From contig NZ_CP060034.1 in NCBI RefSeq assembly GCF_023208195.1, forward strand, positions 4,402,001-4,466,000: 64,000 nucleotides of DNA, in the 5' to 3' direction. This DNA comes from Nocardioides sp. InS609-2 (lineage in GTDB: Bacteria; Actinomycetota; Actinomycetes; Propionibacteriales; Nocardioidaceae). The notes under the pieces were generated by a model. The model saw only the letters and a program-made list of their open reading frames with translations. It had not been told where the DNA came from and did no database searches. Below, piece by piece: positions 35,151-43,550 of this stretch. Positions within the stretch are counted from its first letter, which is position 1. Each line of letters starts with the position of its first letter. Made by a program: the position numbers and the translations under genes.

Positions 35151-36397
35151 GCACTCCCGATCTGGTCGCGATCCAGCGCCGCACGGTGCGGGTGCTGGTC
35201 GTCGGCCAGGCCATCGGCGCCGTCGGCATCACCATCGGTGTCGCCACCGCGTCCCTGCTGGCCCGCGACATCTCCGGCTCCGACACCCAGGCCGGCCTGG
35301 CGCAGACCACGCAGGTGCTTGGCGCCGCGGTCGCGTCGTACCTCCTCGCCCGGGCTATGTCTCACCGCGGCCGGCGTTTCGGGCAGGTCACCGGTCTGCT
35401 GGTCGGCGCGGCCGGTGCTCTGCTTGCCGTGGTGGCCGGGGTGGTCGACTCGATGGCACTGCTGCTGGTCGGCGCCGCACTGTTGGGCTCGACCACGGCT
35501 GCCAATGCCGGAGCCCGGTACGCCGCCACCGACCTGGCGCCGGAGGCCACCCGCGCTCGCTCGCTTGCGATCGTTGTCTGGGCGACCACGATCGGCGCCG
35601 TCCTCGGGCCCAACCTCACCGGTCCGGCCGGCGCGCTCGCCGATGCTCTGGGCATCCCTCCGCTCACCGGCCCGTTCCTGCTGGGCAGTGTCGCGATGGT
35701 CATCGCCGCGGTCGTGATCGGCACCTTCCTGCGCCCCGACCCGTTGCTGACGGCGCGGGCGGCGGCCGGGGCGGCCGAGCAGGACGTCACCGGCACCTCG
35801 TGGGGCCGTGCCGTCGACGCCGTACGCCGTCAGCCGGCGCTGGGTGCCGCCATCGGTGGCATCGCGTCGGCCCACGCCGTGATGATCGCGGTGATGATCA
35901 TGACCCCGCTCCACATGGAGCACGGCGGCGCCGAGTTGCGCGTGATCGGGTTCGTCATCTCGGTGCACGTGCTGGGCATGTTCGCGTTCTCGCCGCTCGT
36001 CGGCCTCGCGACCGACCGCATCGGCCGGCCGGCGATGCTGCTCGTCGGTGCCGGGGTGCTGCTCGCCTCGCTCGTGCTGTGCGCGCGATCGCCCGAGGGC
36101 TCGTCCTGGCAGATCTTCGTAGGGCTGTTCCTGCTGGGCCTGGGCTGGTCGTGCGCGACGGTCGCGGGGTCGACGCTGGTCGCCGACCTGGCGCCGCTCG
36201 ACGTACGCACCGACGTGCAGGGCGCCTCCGACATGACGATGGGTCTCACCGCTGCCGCGGCCGGTGCCGTGGCCGGCGTGATCGTGGGGCAGTGGGGCTA
36301 TCCGGCGCTCACCGCCTTCGCCGCGGTGCTGGCCGGTGGGGTGCTCGCCGCGGGTGTCGTGAGTGGCCGGCCGGCGGCCCAGCGCGTCAGCGTCTGA
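35147..36397 (+). CDS. Major facilitator superfamily exporter
   Basis: 416 aa with about twelve membrane segments. N-terminal GQAIGAVGITIGVATASLLARDISGSDTQAGLAQTTQVLGAA and central ATDRIGRPAMLLVGAG (a loop motif A-like sequence) support an MFS drug-efflux type. ATG 35147 overlaps the DUF3046 stop. Substrate unknown. The gene precedes the recA promoter region. Confidence 0.88.
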   Translation: MSTPDLVAIQRRTVRVLVVGQAIGAVGITIGVATASLLARDISGSDTQAGLAQTTQVLGAAVASYLLARAMSHRGRRFGQVTGLLVGAAGALLAVVAGVVDSMALLLVGAALLGSTTAANAGARYAATDLAPEATRARSLAIVVWATTIGAVLGPNLTGPAGALADALGIPPLTGPFLLGSVAMVIAAVVIGTFLRPDPLLTARAAAGAAEQDVTGTSWGRAVDAVRRQPALGAAIGGIASAHAVMIAVMIMTPLHMEHGGAELRVIGFVISVHVLGMFAFSPLVGLATDRIGRPAMLLVGAGVLLASLVLCARSPEGSSWQIFVGLFLLGLGWSCATVAGSTLVADLAPLDVRTDVQGASDMTMGLTAAAAGAVAGVIVGQWGYPALTAFAAVLAGGVLAAGVVSGRPAAQRVSV

Positions 36398-36430
36398 ACG
36401 GCGCGCGACACGCCGGCCGATCAGCGGTGG

Positions 36431-36446
36431 TCGAACACCTGTTCGG
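36431..36446. promoter_or_regulatory. LexA (SOS) box of recA
   Basis: TCGAAC-ACCT-GTTCGG matches the actinobacterial/Gram-positive SOS consensus TCGAAC-N4-GTTCGA at 11 of 12 fixed positions. It lies 135 bp upstream of the recA start in a 184-bp gap. Confidence 0.85.
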
Positions 36447-36581
36447 GCTATGTTTGGTCCACGGGTATGACGCTCGGCCGAGGTTGTCCACAGGCTTCGA
36501 CGCTCCTGATCAGGGACTGTCGGTGGCTCGTTCTAGCGTCGTCGACGTACCCGATTCCGACACGACACTAAGGACACGCTC

Positions 36582-37634
36582 ATGGCTGGTGGAGACCGCG
36601 ACAAGGCCCTGGATGCCGCACTCGCAAACATCGAGAAGCAGTTCGGCAAGGGCTCGGTCATGCGACTGGGCGACGAGACGCGTGCCCCGCTCGAGGTGAT
36701 CCCCACGGGGTCGATCGCCCTCGACGTCGCGCTCGGCCTGGGCGGCCTGCCGCGTGGCCGGGTCGTCGAGATCTACGGTCCGGAGTCCTCCGGCAAGACG
36801 ACGGTCGCCCTGCACGCCGTGGCCAACGCCCAGGCGGCCGGCGGCATCGTGGCGTTCATCGACGCCGAGCACGCCCTCGACCCCGACTACGCCAAGGCGC
36901 TCGGTGTCGACACCGACGCACTGCTGGTCTCGCAGCCCGACTCCGGTGAGCAGGCGCTCGAGATCGCCGACATGCTGATCCGCTCCGGCGCGCTGTCGCT
37001 GATCGTGATCGACTCGGTGGCCGCGCTCGTGCCCCGTGCCGAGATCGAGGGCGAGATGGGCGACAGCCACGTCGGCCTCCAGGCCCGGCTGATGAGCCAG
37101 GCGCTGCGCAAGATGACCGGTGCGCTCAACAACTCCCGCACCACGATGATCTTCATCAATCAGCTGCGGGAAAAGATCGGCGTCATGTTCGGCTCGCCCG
37201 AGACCACCACCGGTGGCAAGGCGCTGAAGTTCTACTCATCGGTGCGTCTCGACGTGCGCCGCATCGAGACGCTCAAGGACGGCACCGACATGGTCGGCAA
37301 CCGCACCCGCGTCAAGGTCGTCAAGAACAAGGTGGCCCCGCCGTTCAAGCAGGCGGAGTTCGACATCATGTACGGCAAGGGCATCTCCCGCGAGGGTGGC
37401 CTGATCGACGTGGGCGTCGAAGCAGGTCTCGTCCGCAAGGCCGGCGCCTGGTACACCTACGAAGGCGACCAGCTCGGCCAGGGCAAGGAGAACGCCCGCA
37501 GCTTCCTCAAGGACAACCCCGACCTCGCCAACGAGCTCGAGAAGAAGATCCTCGAGAAGCTCGGTGTCGGCCCGCAGGTCGACAAGCCGGAGGAGGCCCT
37601 CTCCGATGAGCCCATCGGCGTCGACAGCTTCTGA
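36582..37634 (+). CDS. recA: Recombinase RecA
   Basis: 350 aa, intein-free. Walker A GPESSGKT is at residues 66-73, the same numbering as E. coli. Other motifs are [29 protein letters not shown] (Walker B and L1) and the L2 region [21 protein letters not shown]. RecA forms filaments on single-stranded DNA, drives strand exchange and triggers LexA cleavage. AAGGA at 36570-36574 supports ATG 36582. It is regulated by the LexA box at 36431-36446 and followed by recX after 22 bp. Confidence 0.98.
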   Translation: MAGGDRDKALDAALANIEKQFGKGSVMRLGDETRAPLEVIPTGSIALDVALGLGGLPRGRVVEIYGPESSGKTTVALHAVANAQAAGGIVAFIDAEHALDPDYAKALGVDTDALLVSQPDSGEQALEIADMLIRSGALSLIVIDSVAALVPRAEIEGEMGDSHVGLQARLMSQALRKMTGALNNSRTTMIFINQLREKIGVMFGSPETTTGGKALKFYSSVRLDVRRIETLKDGTDMVGNRTRVKVVKNKVAPPFKQAEFDIMYGKGISREGGLIDVGVEAGLVRKAGAWYTYEGDQLGQGKENARSFLKDNPDLANELEKKILEKLGVGPQVDKPEEALSDEPIGVDSF

Positions 37635-37656
37635 ATCTCGACAGGCTCGATCACCG

Positions 37657-38223
37657 ATGGGTGTGGTGTGCGGCGATGTGGCAGCTGGCGTCGCCGCGTG
37701 GACCCGCGAGGCCGGCGTGCCTCCCGACCCTGGGGCCGAAGGTCCGCCCGCCGACCAGGAGGCCGTCGCGCGCAAGATCCTGCTCGACCAGCTGACCGGC
37801 CGGGCGCGGACCCGGCACCAGCTGGCCGAGAAGCTGGCCCAGAAGAACGTGCCCGACGAGCTGGCCACGCGCCTGCTCGACCGGTTCGAGGAGGTCGGCC
37901 TCGTCGACGACGCGGCCTTCGCCCGCGAGTGGGTCCAGCAGCGCAGCTCCGGCCGTGGGCTGGCCCGACGAGCCCTGGCCCACGAGCTGCAGCGCTTGGG
38001 CATCGACGACGAGATCGCCCGCGAGGCGCTCGACCAGGTCGACGGCGACGACGAGCGCGAGCTCGCCCGCGAGCTGGTCCGGCGCAAGCTGAAGTCGGTG
38101 GCGGGCCTCGAAACCGACAAGGCCACCCGGAGGCTGGTCGGCATTCTGGCGCGCAAGGGTCACTCGCCCGGCGTCGCCTATGCGGTGGTCAAGGAGGAGC
38201 TGGCGGGCCTCGACGTTCGATAG
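37657..38223 (+). CDS. recX: RecA regulator RecX
   Basis: 188 aa from ATG 37657 (the ribosome-binding site is weak, so a few downstream GTGs are possible). Three-helix repeats typical of RecX are seen: AVARKILLDQLTGRARTRHQLAEKLAQKNVP, LLDRFEEVGLVDDAAFAREWVQQR, GRGLARRALAHELQRLGIDDEIAREAL and the last repeat ATRRLVGILARKGHSPGVAY. RecX caps or destabilises RecA filaments. It is very probably co-transcribed with recA. Confidence 0.93.
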   Translation: MGVVCGDVAAGVAAWTREAGVPPDPGAEGPPADQEAVARKILLDQLTGRARTRHQLAEKLAQKNVPDELATRLLDRFEEVGLVDDAAFAREWVQQRSSGRGLARRALAHELQRLGIDDEIAREALDQVDGDDERELARELVRRKLKSVAGLETDKATRRLVGILARKGHSPGVAYAVVKEELAGLDVR

Positions 38224-38233
38224 GTTGCCGGGC

Positions 38234-38377
38234 ATGCCAGATCTCCAACCCGTGTACGACGAGCTGCACCCGCGCCTGTCGGTCCATGAGGACGCCTTCG
38301 TCGCCTCGCACAACTTCAGCGGCGCCAACGCCGCCGGTGGCCGCACGTACGCCGAGCGCGGCCGGCTGGCCAGATGA
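38234..38377 (+). CDS. Small protein of unknown function (47 aa)
   Basis: 47 aa, starting PDLQPVYDELHPRLSVHEDA and containing HNFSGANAAGG. TAGGTT (38221-38226) followed by 7 nt precedes ATG 38234, the same leaderless spacing seen at several genes here. Its stop overlaps the next start by ATGA, suggesting coupling to the GNAT gene. Not recognised as any family. The promoter and the coupling are the main arguments that it is real. Confidence 0.5.
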   Translation: MPDLQPVYDELHPRLSVHEDAFVASHNFSGANAAGGRTYAERGRLAR

Positions 38378-39078
38378 GCTCCCGGCTGATCGTGGTCCAC
38401 GGCGACCGTGAGCTCGACGGCACGATCCGCGAGGGGGAGTCGTGGGCGGCTGCCGCGCGTCGTACTGCCGCGACCCTCATCAGCGAGCCGGTGCCGATCG
38501 ACCTCTCGGGTGAGGTGAAGCGGTTCGCGATCGACCACGACCTGGTGGTGTCGGTCCGGGCGATGTCGCGTGGCGACCTGCCGCTGGTGACGAAGTGGCG
38601 GCAGGCAGAGCACGTCCACAAGTGGTGGACCTCCGACGGCGACCCGTCGGCCGAGCGGGTCGAGGCGCAGTACGGTCCCGACATCGACGGCATGACCCCG
38701 ACCCGGATGTGGGTCGCCGAGGTCAACGGGCGCTCGGTCGGGTTCGTGCAGGACTACAAGATCGCCGACTACCCGGAGTTCGCGCTGCTGACCCCCGACC
38801 CCGCGGCGCTGGGTGTCGACTACGCCATCGGGGAGCCCGAGTGGGTCGGCCGCGGCATCGGCACCCGCGTGCTGTGGGCGTGGGCGCTCAAGGCACGTCA
38901 GCGCCATCCCGAGGTGGCCCACTATTTCGCCGCGCCTGACCACCGCAACGAGGCGTCGCTGCGGCTGCTCGACAAGGTCGGCTTCACTCGGGGGCTGTGG
39001 TTCGGCGAGCCGCAGTCGGACGGCACCACGGCCACCGTGGTCGGGTGCACTCTCGATGCCGCGCGCGTGGTGGGCTGA
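38374..39078 (+). CDS. GNAT-family N-acetyltransferase (AacA4/MbtK-like)
   Basis: 234 aa. After an N-terminal region of about 55 residues the GNAT domain begins LVVSVRAMSRGDLPLVTKWRQAEHVHKWW, a pattern of aminoglycoside 6'-acetyltransferase and siderophore acyltransferase relatives. The acetyl-CoA loop is VGRGIGTRVL, then PDHRNEASLRLLDKVGFTRG. The substrate is unknown. It overlaps the 47-aa ORF upstream and ends 35 bp before the PPK2 gene, which has its own -10 box. Confidence 0.8.
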   Translation: MSSRLIVVHGDRELDGTIREGESWAAAARRTAATLISEPVPIDLSGEVKRFAIDHDLVVSVRAMSRGDLPLVTKWRQAEHVHKWWTSDGDPSAERVEAQYGPDIDGMTPTRMWVAEVNGRSVGFVQDYKIADYPEFALLTPDPAALGVDYAIGEPEWVGRGIGTRVLWAWALKARQRHPEVAHYFAAPDHRNEASLRLLDKVGFTRGLWFGEPQSDGTTATVVGCTLDAARVVG

Positions 39079-39113
39079 CCCGCACGCCGCCGCGGGTCCG
39101 ACATGATGGGCAC

Positions 39114-39965
39114 ATGAGCGACGCGTTGGACACCTCCGCCCTCCTCCTGCCCCCCGGCCCCGTTGACCTGACTGCCGTCGAGACCGACGCGGCGCCGGGA
39201 TTCGCCGGGAAGAAGAGCGACGGCGAGAAGGCGCTGGTCGGCCTCGAGACCGAGCTGGCAGACCTGCAGGAGCGGCTGTTCGCCGAGCGCTCGGCGGGGT
39301 CGGAGCGTCGCATCCTGCTGGTGCTGCAAGGCATGGACACCTCCGGCAAGGGCGGCACACTGCGCCACACGGTCGGGCTCGTCGACCCGCAGGGCGTCCG
39401 CATCACGTCGTTCAAGGCGCCGACCGACGAGGAGAAGAAGCACGACTTCCTCTGGCGCATCCGCAATGCCGCACCCCCTCCGGGCACCATCGGTGTCTTC
39501 GACCGGTCGCACTACGAGGACGTGCTCATCGTCAAGGTGCACGAGTGGGCCGACGCTGACGAGATCGAGAGGCGGTACGACGCGATCAACGCGTTCGAGC
39601 GCGAGCTCGCCGACGGCGGCACCACGATCATCAAGTGCATGCTGCACATCGGGGTCGAAGAGCAGAAGGCCCGCCTGCAGGAGCGGCTCGACAACCCGGA
39701 GAAGCACTGGAAGTACAACCCCGTTGACGTCGACGAGCGCGCGCACTGGCCGGCGTACCAGGAGGCCTACGAGATGGCCCTGGAGCGCACCCACACCCAG
39801 GTCGCGCCCTGGCACGTCATCCCGGCCGACAAGAAATGGTTCCGCAACCTGGCCATCGGGCACCTGTTGCTCCAGGGCCTGCGACGGCTCGACCTCCAGT
39901 GGCCGGCAGCCGACTTCGACGTCGAGGTGGAGAAGAAGCGGCTGGCCGAGTCGGACACCGCATGA
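39114..39965 (+). CDS. Polyphosphate kinase 2 family protein
   Basis: 283 aa, single PPK2 domain. Walker A is GMDTSGKGG (about residues 72-80), with FKAPTDEEKKHDFLWRI and the Walker B-like DRSHYEDVL. The lid region has KCMLHIGVEEQKARLQERLDNPEKHWKYN. PPK2 enzymes transfer phosphate between polyphosphate and nucleoside mono- or diphosphates; the class cannot be decided without alignment. CATGAT plus 6 nt precedes ATG 39114. Its stop overlaps the HipA-like gene by ATGA, starting a four-gene coupled operon. Confidence 0.9.
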   Translation: MSDALDTSALLLPPGPVDLTAVETDAAPGFAGKKSDGEKALVGLETELADLQERLFAERSAGSERRILLVLQGMDTSGKGGTLRHTVGLVDPQGVRITSFKAPTDEEKKHDFLWRIRNAAPPPGTIGVFDRSHYEDVLIVKVHEWADADEIERRYDAINAFERELADGGTTIIKCMLHIGVEEQKARLQERLDNPEKHWKYNPVDVDERAHWPAYQEAYEMALERTHTQVAPWHVIPADKKWFRNLAIGHLLLQGLRRLDLQWPAADFDVEVEKKRLAESDTA

Positions 39966-40753
39966 CGGCCACGAGTCTCGAAGGCGCGACCCTGCCCACG
40001 GTCGGAGTCACCCGTTACGTCACGCCCCTGCGTGAGGGCGGCAGCCTGCCCGGCATCGTCGAGGCCGACGACCTCGGCACCTACGTGTGCAAGTTCCGTG
40101 GCGCGGGTCAGGGCCTCCGGGTGCTGGTCGCCGAGGTGATCGTCGGCGAGCTGGCCCGCCGCATCGGCCTGCTGACCCCGCGGCTCGTCGCGCTGGAGCT
40201 GGATCCCGAGATCGCGCGCTACGAGGCCGACGAGGAGGTGCAGGACCTGCTCAACGCCAGCCCCGGGCTCAACCTCGGCGTCGACTTCCTGCCCGGTGCG
40301 TTCGGCTTCGACGAGGACCTGCCAGCCCCCAACCCGGTGGCAGCGTCGGTGCTCTGGCTCGACGCCTTCTGCGCCAACGTCGACCGCAGCTGGCGCAACC
40401 CCAACCTGTTGCTCTGGCACGGCGAGCTGTGGGTGATCGACCACGGCGCGGCGCTCTACTTCCACCATGGGTGGAGCGCCGGCGTGACCGACCCCGAGCG
40501 CTTCGCCCGTCAGCCGTGGAGCGTGAGCGACCACGTGTTCGGCGCACACGTCCCAGCCCTACCCAGTGCCGACGCGGAGCTCAGCGCCGTCGTCACGCCG
40601 GCCGCCCTGACCGAGGTGCTGGCCGCCGTACCCGATGGCTGGCTCGAGCCCGTGCCCGGCGCAGAGTCCCCTGACGCGCTGCGCGCGGCGTACGTCGCGT
40701 TCCTCTCTGCTCGGCTCGGCACCCGCCAGTGGCTCCCGGGAGGTGGCGCGTGA
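39962..40753 (+). CDS. HipA-like kinase-fold protein
   Basis: 263 aa. HipA-type features are a nucleotide Lys in GTYVCKFRGAGQG, a catalytic loop ANVDRSWRNPNLLLW (Asp and Asn positions of HipA NxDRHxxN, but Ser replaces His) and a DFG-like VIDHGAAL. The protein is shorter than HipA (about 440 aa) and lacks the N-subdomain 1, like the stand-alone HipA-like proteins that pair with DUF3037. No HipB-type antitoxin is adjacent. ATG overlaps the PPK2 stop and its own stop overlaps the DUF3037 start. Substrate is unknown; kinase activity is inferred from the motifs. Confidence 0.82.
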   Translation: MTATSLEGATLPTVGVTRYVTPLREGGSLPGIVEADDLGTYVCKFRGAGQGLRVLVAEVIVGELARRIGLLTPRLVALELDPEIARYEADEEVQDLLNASPGLNLGVDFLPGAFGFDEDLPAPNPVAASVLWLDAFCANVDRSWRNPNLLLWHGELWVIDHGAALYFHHGWSAGVTDPERFARQPWSVSDHVFGAHVPALPSADAELSAVVTPAALTEVLAAVPDGWLEPVPGAESPDALRAAYVAFLSARLGTRQWLPGGGA

Positions 40754-41133
40754 CGACCCGCCTCGCCTACCAGTACGTCGCGTTGCGTTGCGTGCCGCGC
40801 CCCGACCGCGAGGAGTTCCTGAACGTCGGCGTGATCGTCTACTGCCAGGCGGCCGACTATCTCGACGTGGCCTGGCACGTCGACCGCGAGCGACTGGCGG
40901 CACTCGACCCGCGTCTCGACCTCGACCAGGTGTGCTCGGCACTCACCTTCGCCCAGCACGTGTGCGGCGGGGACGAGCGCGCCGGTGAGGCCGCCCAGTT
41001 GCCGCTCGGCCAGCGCTTCGGGTTCCTCAAGGCCCCGCGTTCGACGGTGGTGCAGCCCGGCCCGGTGCACGGCGGGCTGACCACCGATCCCGCTCGACAG
41101 CTCGAGCACCTGCTGGCGACGTACGTCGGATGA
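40750..41133 (+). CDS. DUF3037 family protein
   Basis: 127 aa, beginning RLAYQYVALRCVPRPDREEFLNVGVIVYC, the DUF3037 signature. GTG 40750 overlaps the HipA-like stop (GTGA). DUF3037 with HipA-like kinase is a recurrent pair in bacteria, so the two probably act together, but no biochemical role is established. The stop overlaps the AlkD start by ATGA. Confidence 0.88.
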   Translation: MTTRLAYQYVALRCVPRPDREEFLNVGVIVYCQAADYLDVAWHVDRERLAALDPRLDLDQVCSALTFAQHVCGGDERAGEAAQLPLGQRFGFLKAPRSTVVQPGPVHGGLTTDPARQLEHLLATYVG

Positions 41134-41834
41134 ACAGCGATCCGGCCCTCGTCGAGGCGATCCGGGAGGCCCTCGCCGCAGCCGGAGATGCCGAGCGAGC
41201 CGTGCAGCAGCAGGCCTACATGAAGTCCGCGATGCCCTGTCGCGGACTGACCGCGCCAGAGCTGCGTGCGCTGCTGCGGCCGATCCTGGCCGGCCACCGG
41301 ATCCCTGACTCGAGCACATGGGAGGACACGGCACGCGCCCTGTGGGACGGAGCGACCCACCGCGAGGAGTGGTATGCCGCGCTCGCCCTGTTGCGGCATC
41401 GCTACTACCGCGGCTGGCACGGGCCGGAGCTGCTGGACCTCTACGTGCACCTGGTGCGCACCGGGCGCTGGTGGGACGTCGTCGACGAGATCGCCTCCCA
41501 CCTCGTGGGCGACGTGCTCGCCGTGCACCGGGCGCAGGTGACGCCGGTCATCCGTGCGTGGGCGGTCGACGACGACCTGTGGGTACGCCGCACCAGCGTC
41601 ATCGCGCAGCTCGGCCACAAGGAGGCCACGGACACACACCTGCTCGAAGAAGTGGTGAGCGACAACCTCGAAGGATCACCGCACGGTTCGGAGTTCTTCA
41701 TCCGCAAGGCAGTGGGCTGGGCGCTGCGGGAGTACGCGCGCACCGATCCGGCGTGGGTGCTGGACTTCGTCGACACCCACGCCGACCGGTTGAGCGGGCT
41801 CTCACGCCGTGAGGCGCTCAAGCACCTGCACTGA
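41130..41834 (+). CDS. DNA alkylation repair protein, AlkD-like
   Basis: 234 aa HEAT-like-repeat protein. Family motifs are QQAYMKSAMPCRGL near the N-terminus, YRGWHGPELLDLYVHLVRTGRWWDVVDEIASHLVG, and DDLWVRRTSVIAQLGHKEATDTHLLEEVVSDN with HGSEFFIRKAVGWALREYARTDPAWV. AlkD glycosylases excise positively charged alkylated bases such as 7-methylguanine without base flipping; Trp and Asp residues of the pocket appear conserved (WWDVVD). Last gene of the PPK2 operon; it ends 3 bp from the convergent chelatase. Confidence 0.9.
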   Translation: MNSDPALVEAIREALAAAGDAERAVQQQAYMKSAMPCRGLTAPELRALLRPILAGHRIPDSSTWEDTARALWDGATHREEWYAALALLRHRYYRGWHGPELLDLYVHLVRTGRWWDVVDEIASHLVGDVLAVHRAQVTPVIRAWAVDDDLWVRRTSVIAQLGHKEATDTHLLEEVVSDNLEGSPHGSEFFIRKAVGWALREYARTDPAWVLDFVDTHADRLSGLSRREALKHLH

Positions 41835-41837
41835 GCG

Positions 41838-42581
41838 TCACACCGGGACGAGCTCGACCGCACCCACCGCGTAGCGCGCCAGGATCGTGCGAGCCAGCAC
41901 CGGGTGTGCACCCAGGGGAGCCGACACCGCGATGGCGCCGGCCTCCGTGGCCAGCTCGGCCGCACGGTCGGGCAGGAACCCGGGTGCGAGGAACAGCGAC
42001 GCGACGGCGATGTGCCGACGTCCCTCACCGCGGAAGGCGCGCACCGCTTCGCCAGTTGCCGGGGGAGCCGACGACGCGAACGCCGCGGTCACGGGCAGCT
42101 TGTGCCGGGTGCCCCAGACGCGGGCGAGCCGGGCGACGGCCTGGTTGGCGAGCGGGTCGGACGAGCCGGCGGCCGCGAGCACGAGGGCGTCGAGCTCACG
42201 GACGCGGGCGTCCTTGAGTGCTTCGCGCATGCGGATGTCGAGGACCTCCAGGAAGGCCTGCTCGAGGCCGAGCACGTTGGTGGCCCGGACGCGAAGGCCC
42301 GGGTGCCGCTCGGTCGCCAGCGCTATCGCCGACGGCACGTCGACCTTGGCGTGGTAGGCCTCGGTGAGCAGCAGCGGCACGACGACGATCTCGTCGAAGC
42401 CGGCGCGCACGAGCTTGTCGACCACCGTCTGGAACGACGGCTTGCAGAGCTCGAGGAACGCAGGCTCGATGCGCAGGTCGGGCCGCATCGAGCGCACCTC
42501 GTCGACCAGTGCGGTGATGGTCTTTGCGGAGCGCGGGTCGCGGCTTCCGTGGGCCAGGGCGATCAGTGCAGGAGCAGCCAT
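41838..42581 (-). CDS. Sirohydrochlorin chelatase (CbiX/SirB family)
   Basis: 247 aa, double-domain class II chelatase. The N-terminal half has ALAHGSRDPRSAKTI with the metal-binding His and VVVPLLLTEAYHAKVDVP with the second His. The C-terminal half is more degenerate (SLFLAPGFLPDRAAE), as in long CbiX-type proteins. It inserts Fe2+ into sirohydrochlorin to form the siroheme of the sulfite reductase encoded upstream. GGGAGG lies 8 nt before ATG 42581, and TGATG couples it to a 26-codon micro-ORF after cysH. Confidence 0.88.
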   Translation of the reverse strand: MAAPALIALAHGSRDPRSAKTITALVDEVRSMRPDLRIEPAFLELCKPSFQTVVDKLVRAGFDEIVVVPLLLTEAYHAKVDVPSAIALATERHPGLRVRATNVLGLEQAFLEVLDIRMREALKDARVRELDALVLAAAGSSDPLANQAVARLARVWGTRHKLPVTAAFASSAPPATGEAVRAFRGEGRRHIAVASLFLAPGFLPDRAAELATEAGAIAVSAPLGAHPVLARTILARYAVGAVELVPV

Positions 42582-42661
42582 CAGAGGGGCCTCCCATCGT
42601 GCGTGGTGGGGTGGTCGACGACGTTGTCGGCCATGGTGCGGTTCTGTGAAGGGATCCTCAT
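42581..42661 (-). CDS. Micro-ORF bridging cysH and the chelatase gene (26 aa)
   Basis: ATG at 42661 overlaps the cysH stop (ATGA), and the TGA at 42581-42583 overlaps the chelatase ATG. The peptide starts RIPSQNRTMADNVVDHP. It exactly fills the gap between two genes of the sulfur operon with overlaps at both ends, which would keep ribosomes moving along the message. No family is recognised, and chance is possible. Confidence 0.4.
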   Translation of the reverse strand: MRIPSQNRTMADNVVDHPTTHDGRPL

Positions 42662-43404
42662 GAGTGGATCCCGCATTCGGTCTTGTTGGTGCCGGCCCAG
42701 CGGCCGCTTCGCGGGTCCTCGCCGGGCGCCACGCGCCGCGTGCACGGCCAGCAGCCGATCGACGGGTAGCCGTCCTGGACCAGCGGGTTGACGAGCACGC
42801 CGTGCTTCTCGATGTACGCGTCGACCTCTTCGTCGGACCAGCGAGCCAGCGGCGAGACCTTGACCTTGCCCTTGCGCGCGTCCCAGCCGACGACCGGCGC
42901 GATGACCCGGTTGCGGGTCTCGGCCCGCCGCAGGCCGGTGGCCCACGCGTCGTACCCGCTCAGCGACTCGGCTAGCGGTGCCACCTTGCGCAGCGCGCAG
43001 CACTTGTCGGGGTCGGTCTTGTAGAGGTCCTTGCCGTACGCCGCGTCCTGCTCGGCCACCGTCTGCACCGGCGCGATCGTGATCAGGTTGACGGGCAGCG
43101 TGGCCTCGACGGCGTCGCGGGTGCCGATGGTCTCGGCGAAGTGGTAGCCGGTGTCGAGGAACACCACGTCGATGTCGGGTGCCACGGTCGAGGCGAGGTG
43201 CGCGAGCACGGCATCACCCATCGACGAGGTCACGCAGAAGCGCTTGCCGAACGTCGCCACCGCCCACTCGATGATGTCGGTGGCCGGGGCGAGCTCGAGC
43301 TCGGCGCCGACGTGCGACACCAGCTCGCGCAGCTCCTCGGAGGTGCGGCCCTCGGTCTGCGTGCCCCGGAACTCCCGGGCGGCCTGGGTGGTCGCGGTGG
43401 TCAT
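42658..43404 (-). CDS. cysH: Adenylyl-sulfate (APS) reductase, CysH family
   Basis: 248 aa from ATG 43404, preceded by GGAGGTG. The PP-loop nucleotide site is FCVTSSMGDAVLAHLAS, then FLDTGYHFAET. The four cluster cysteines are present as CC (KCCALRKVAPL) and CWPC in SIGCWPCTRR, which marks the 4Fe-4S APS-type reductase rather than the cluster-free PAPS type. The C-terminal Cys is in TECGIHS. It reduces APS to sulfite with thioredoxin. The upstream zinc-ribbon gene overlaps it by ATGA. Confidence 0.94.
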   Translation of the reverse strand: MTTATTQAAREFRGTQTEGRTSEELRELVSHVGAELELAPATDIIEWAVATFGKRFCVTSSMGDAVLAHLASTVAPDIDVVFLDTGYHFAETIGTRDAVEATLPVNLITIAPVQTVAEQDAAYGKDLYKTDPDKCCALRKVAPLAESLSGYDAWATGLRRAETRNRVIAPVVGWDARKGKVKVSPLARWSDEEVDAYIEKHGVLVNPLVQDGYPSIGCWPCTRRVAPGEDPRSGRWAGTNKTECGIHS

Positions 43405-43550
43405 CGCGCACCTCCGGTCGGCTCGATCATTCCGATGTAGGTCACCGCGAAGGCGCGCAGGCAGGACCGGCACTCCCAGCCGTCCTCACGGGGGAACAGG
43501 TTCTCGCCCCCGCAGTAGGGGCAGTGGAAGGGTGCCGCGCGGCCGCTCAT
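43401..43550 (-). CDS. Small zinc-ribbon protein of the sulfite reductase operon
   Basis: 49 aa. Two CxxC pairs, HCPYCGG and ECRSCLRAF, form a rubredoxin-like zinc ribbon. The start overlaps the sulfite reductase stop and the stop overlaps the cysH start, both as ATGA, so translation is coupled across the three genes. A small ORF at the same position is found in other actinobacterial sulfate-assimilation operons. It might aid electron or metal delivery to the reductases; this is inference. Confidence 0.8.
   Translation of the reverse strand: MSGRAAPFHCPYCGGENLFPREDGWECRSCLRAFAVTYIGMIEPTGGAR

Noticed and set aside
36582..37634. An intein in recA
   Set aside because: RecA is continuous with normal length (350 aa) and no splice-block motifs.
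39962..41133. Calling HipA-like/DUF3037 a HipBA toxin-antitoxin system
   Set aside because: No HipB-type HTH antitoxin, shorter kinase and a changed catalytic-loop His; the pair is known but not as a proven toxin-antitoxin.
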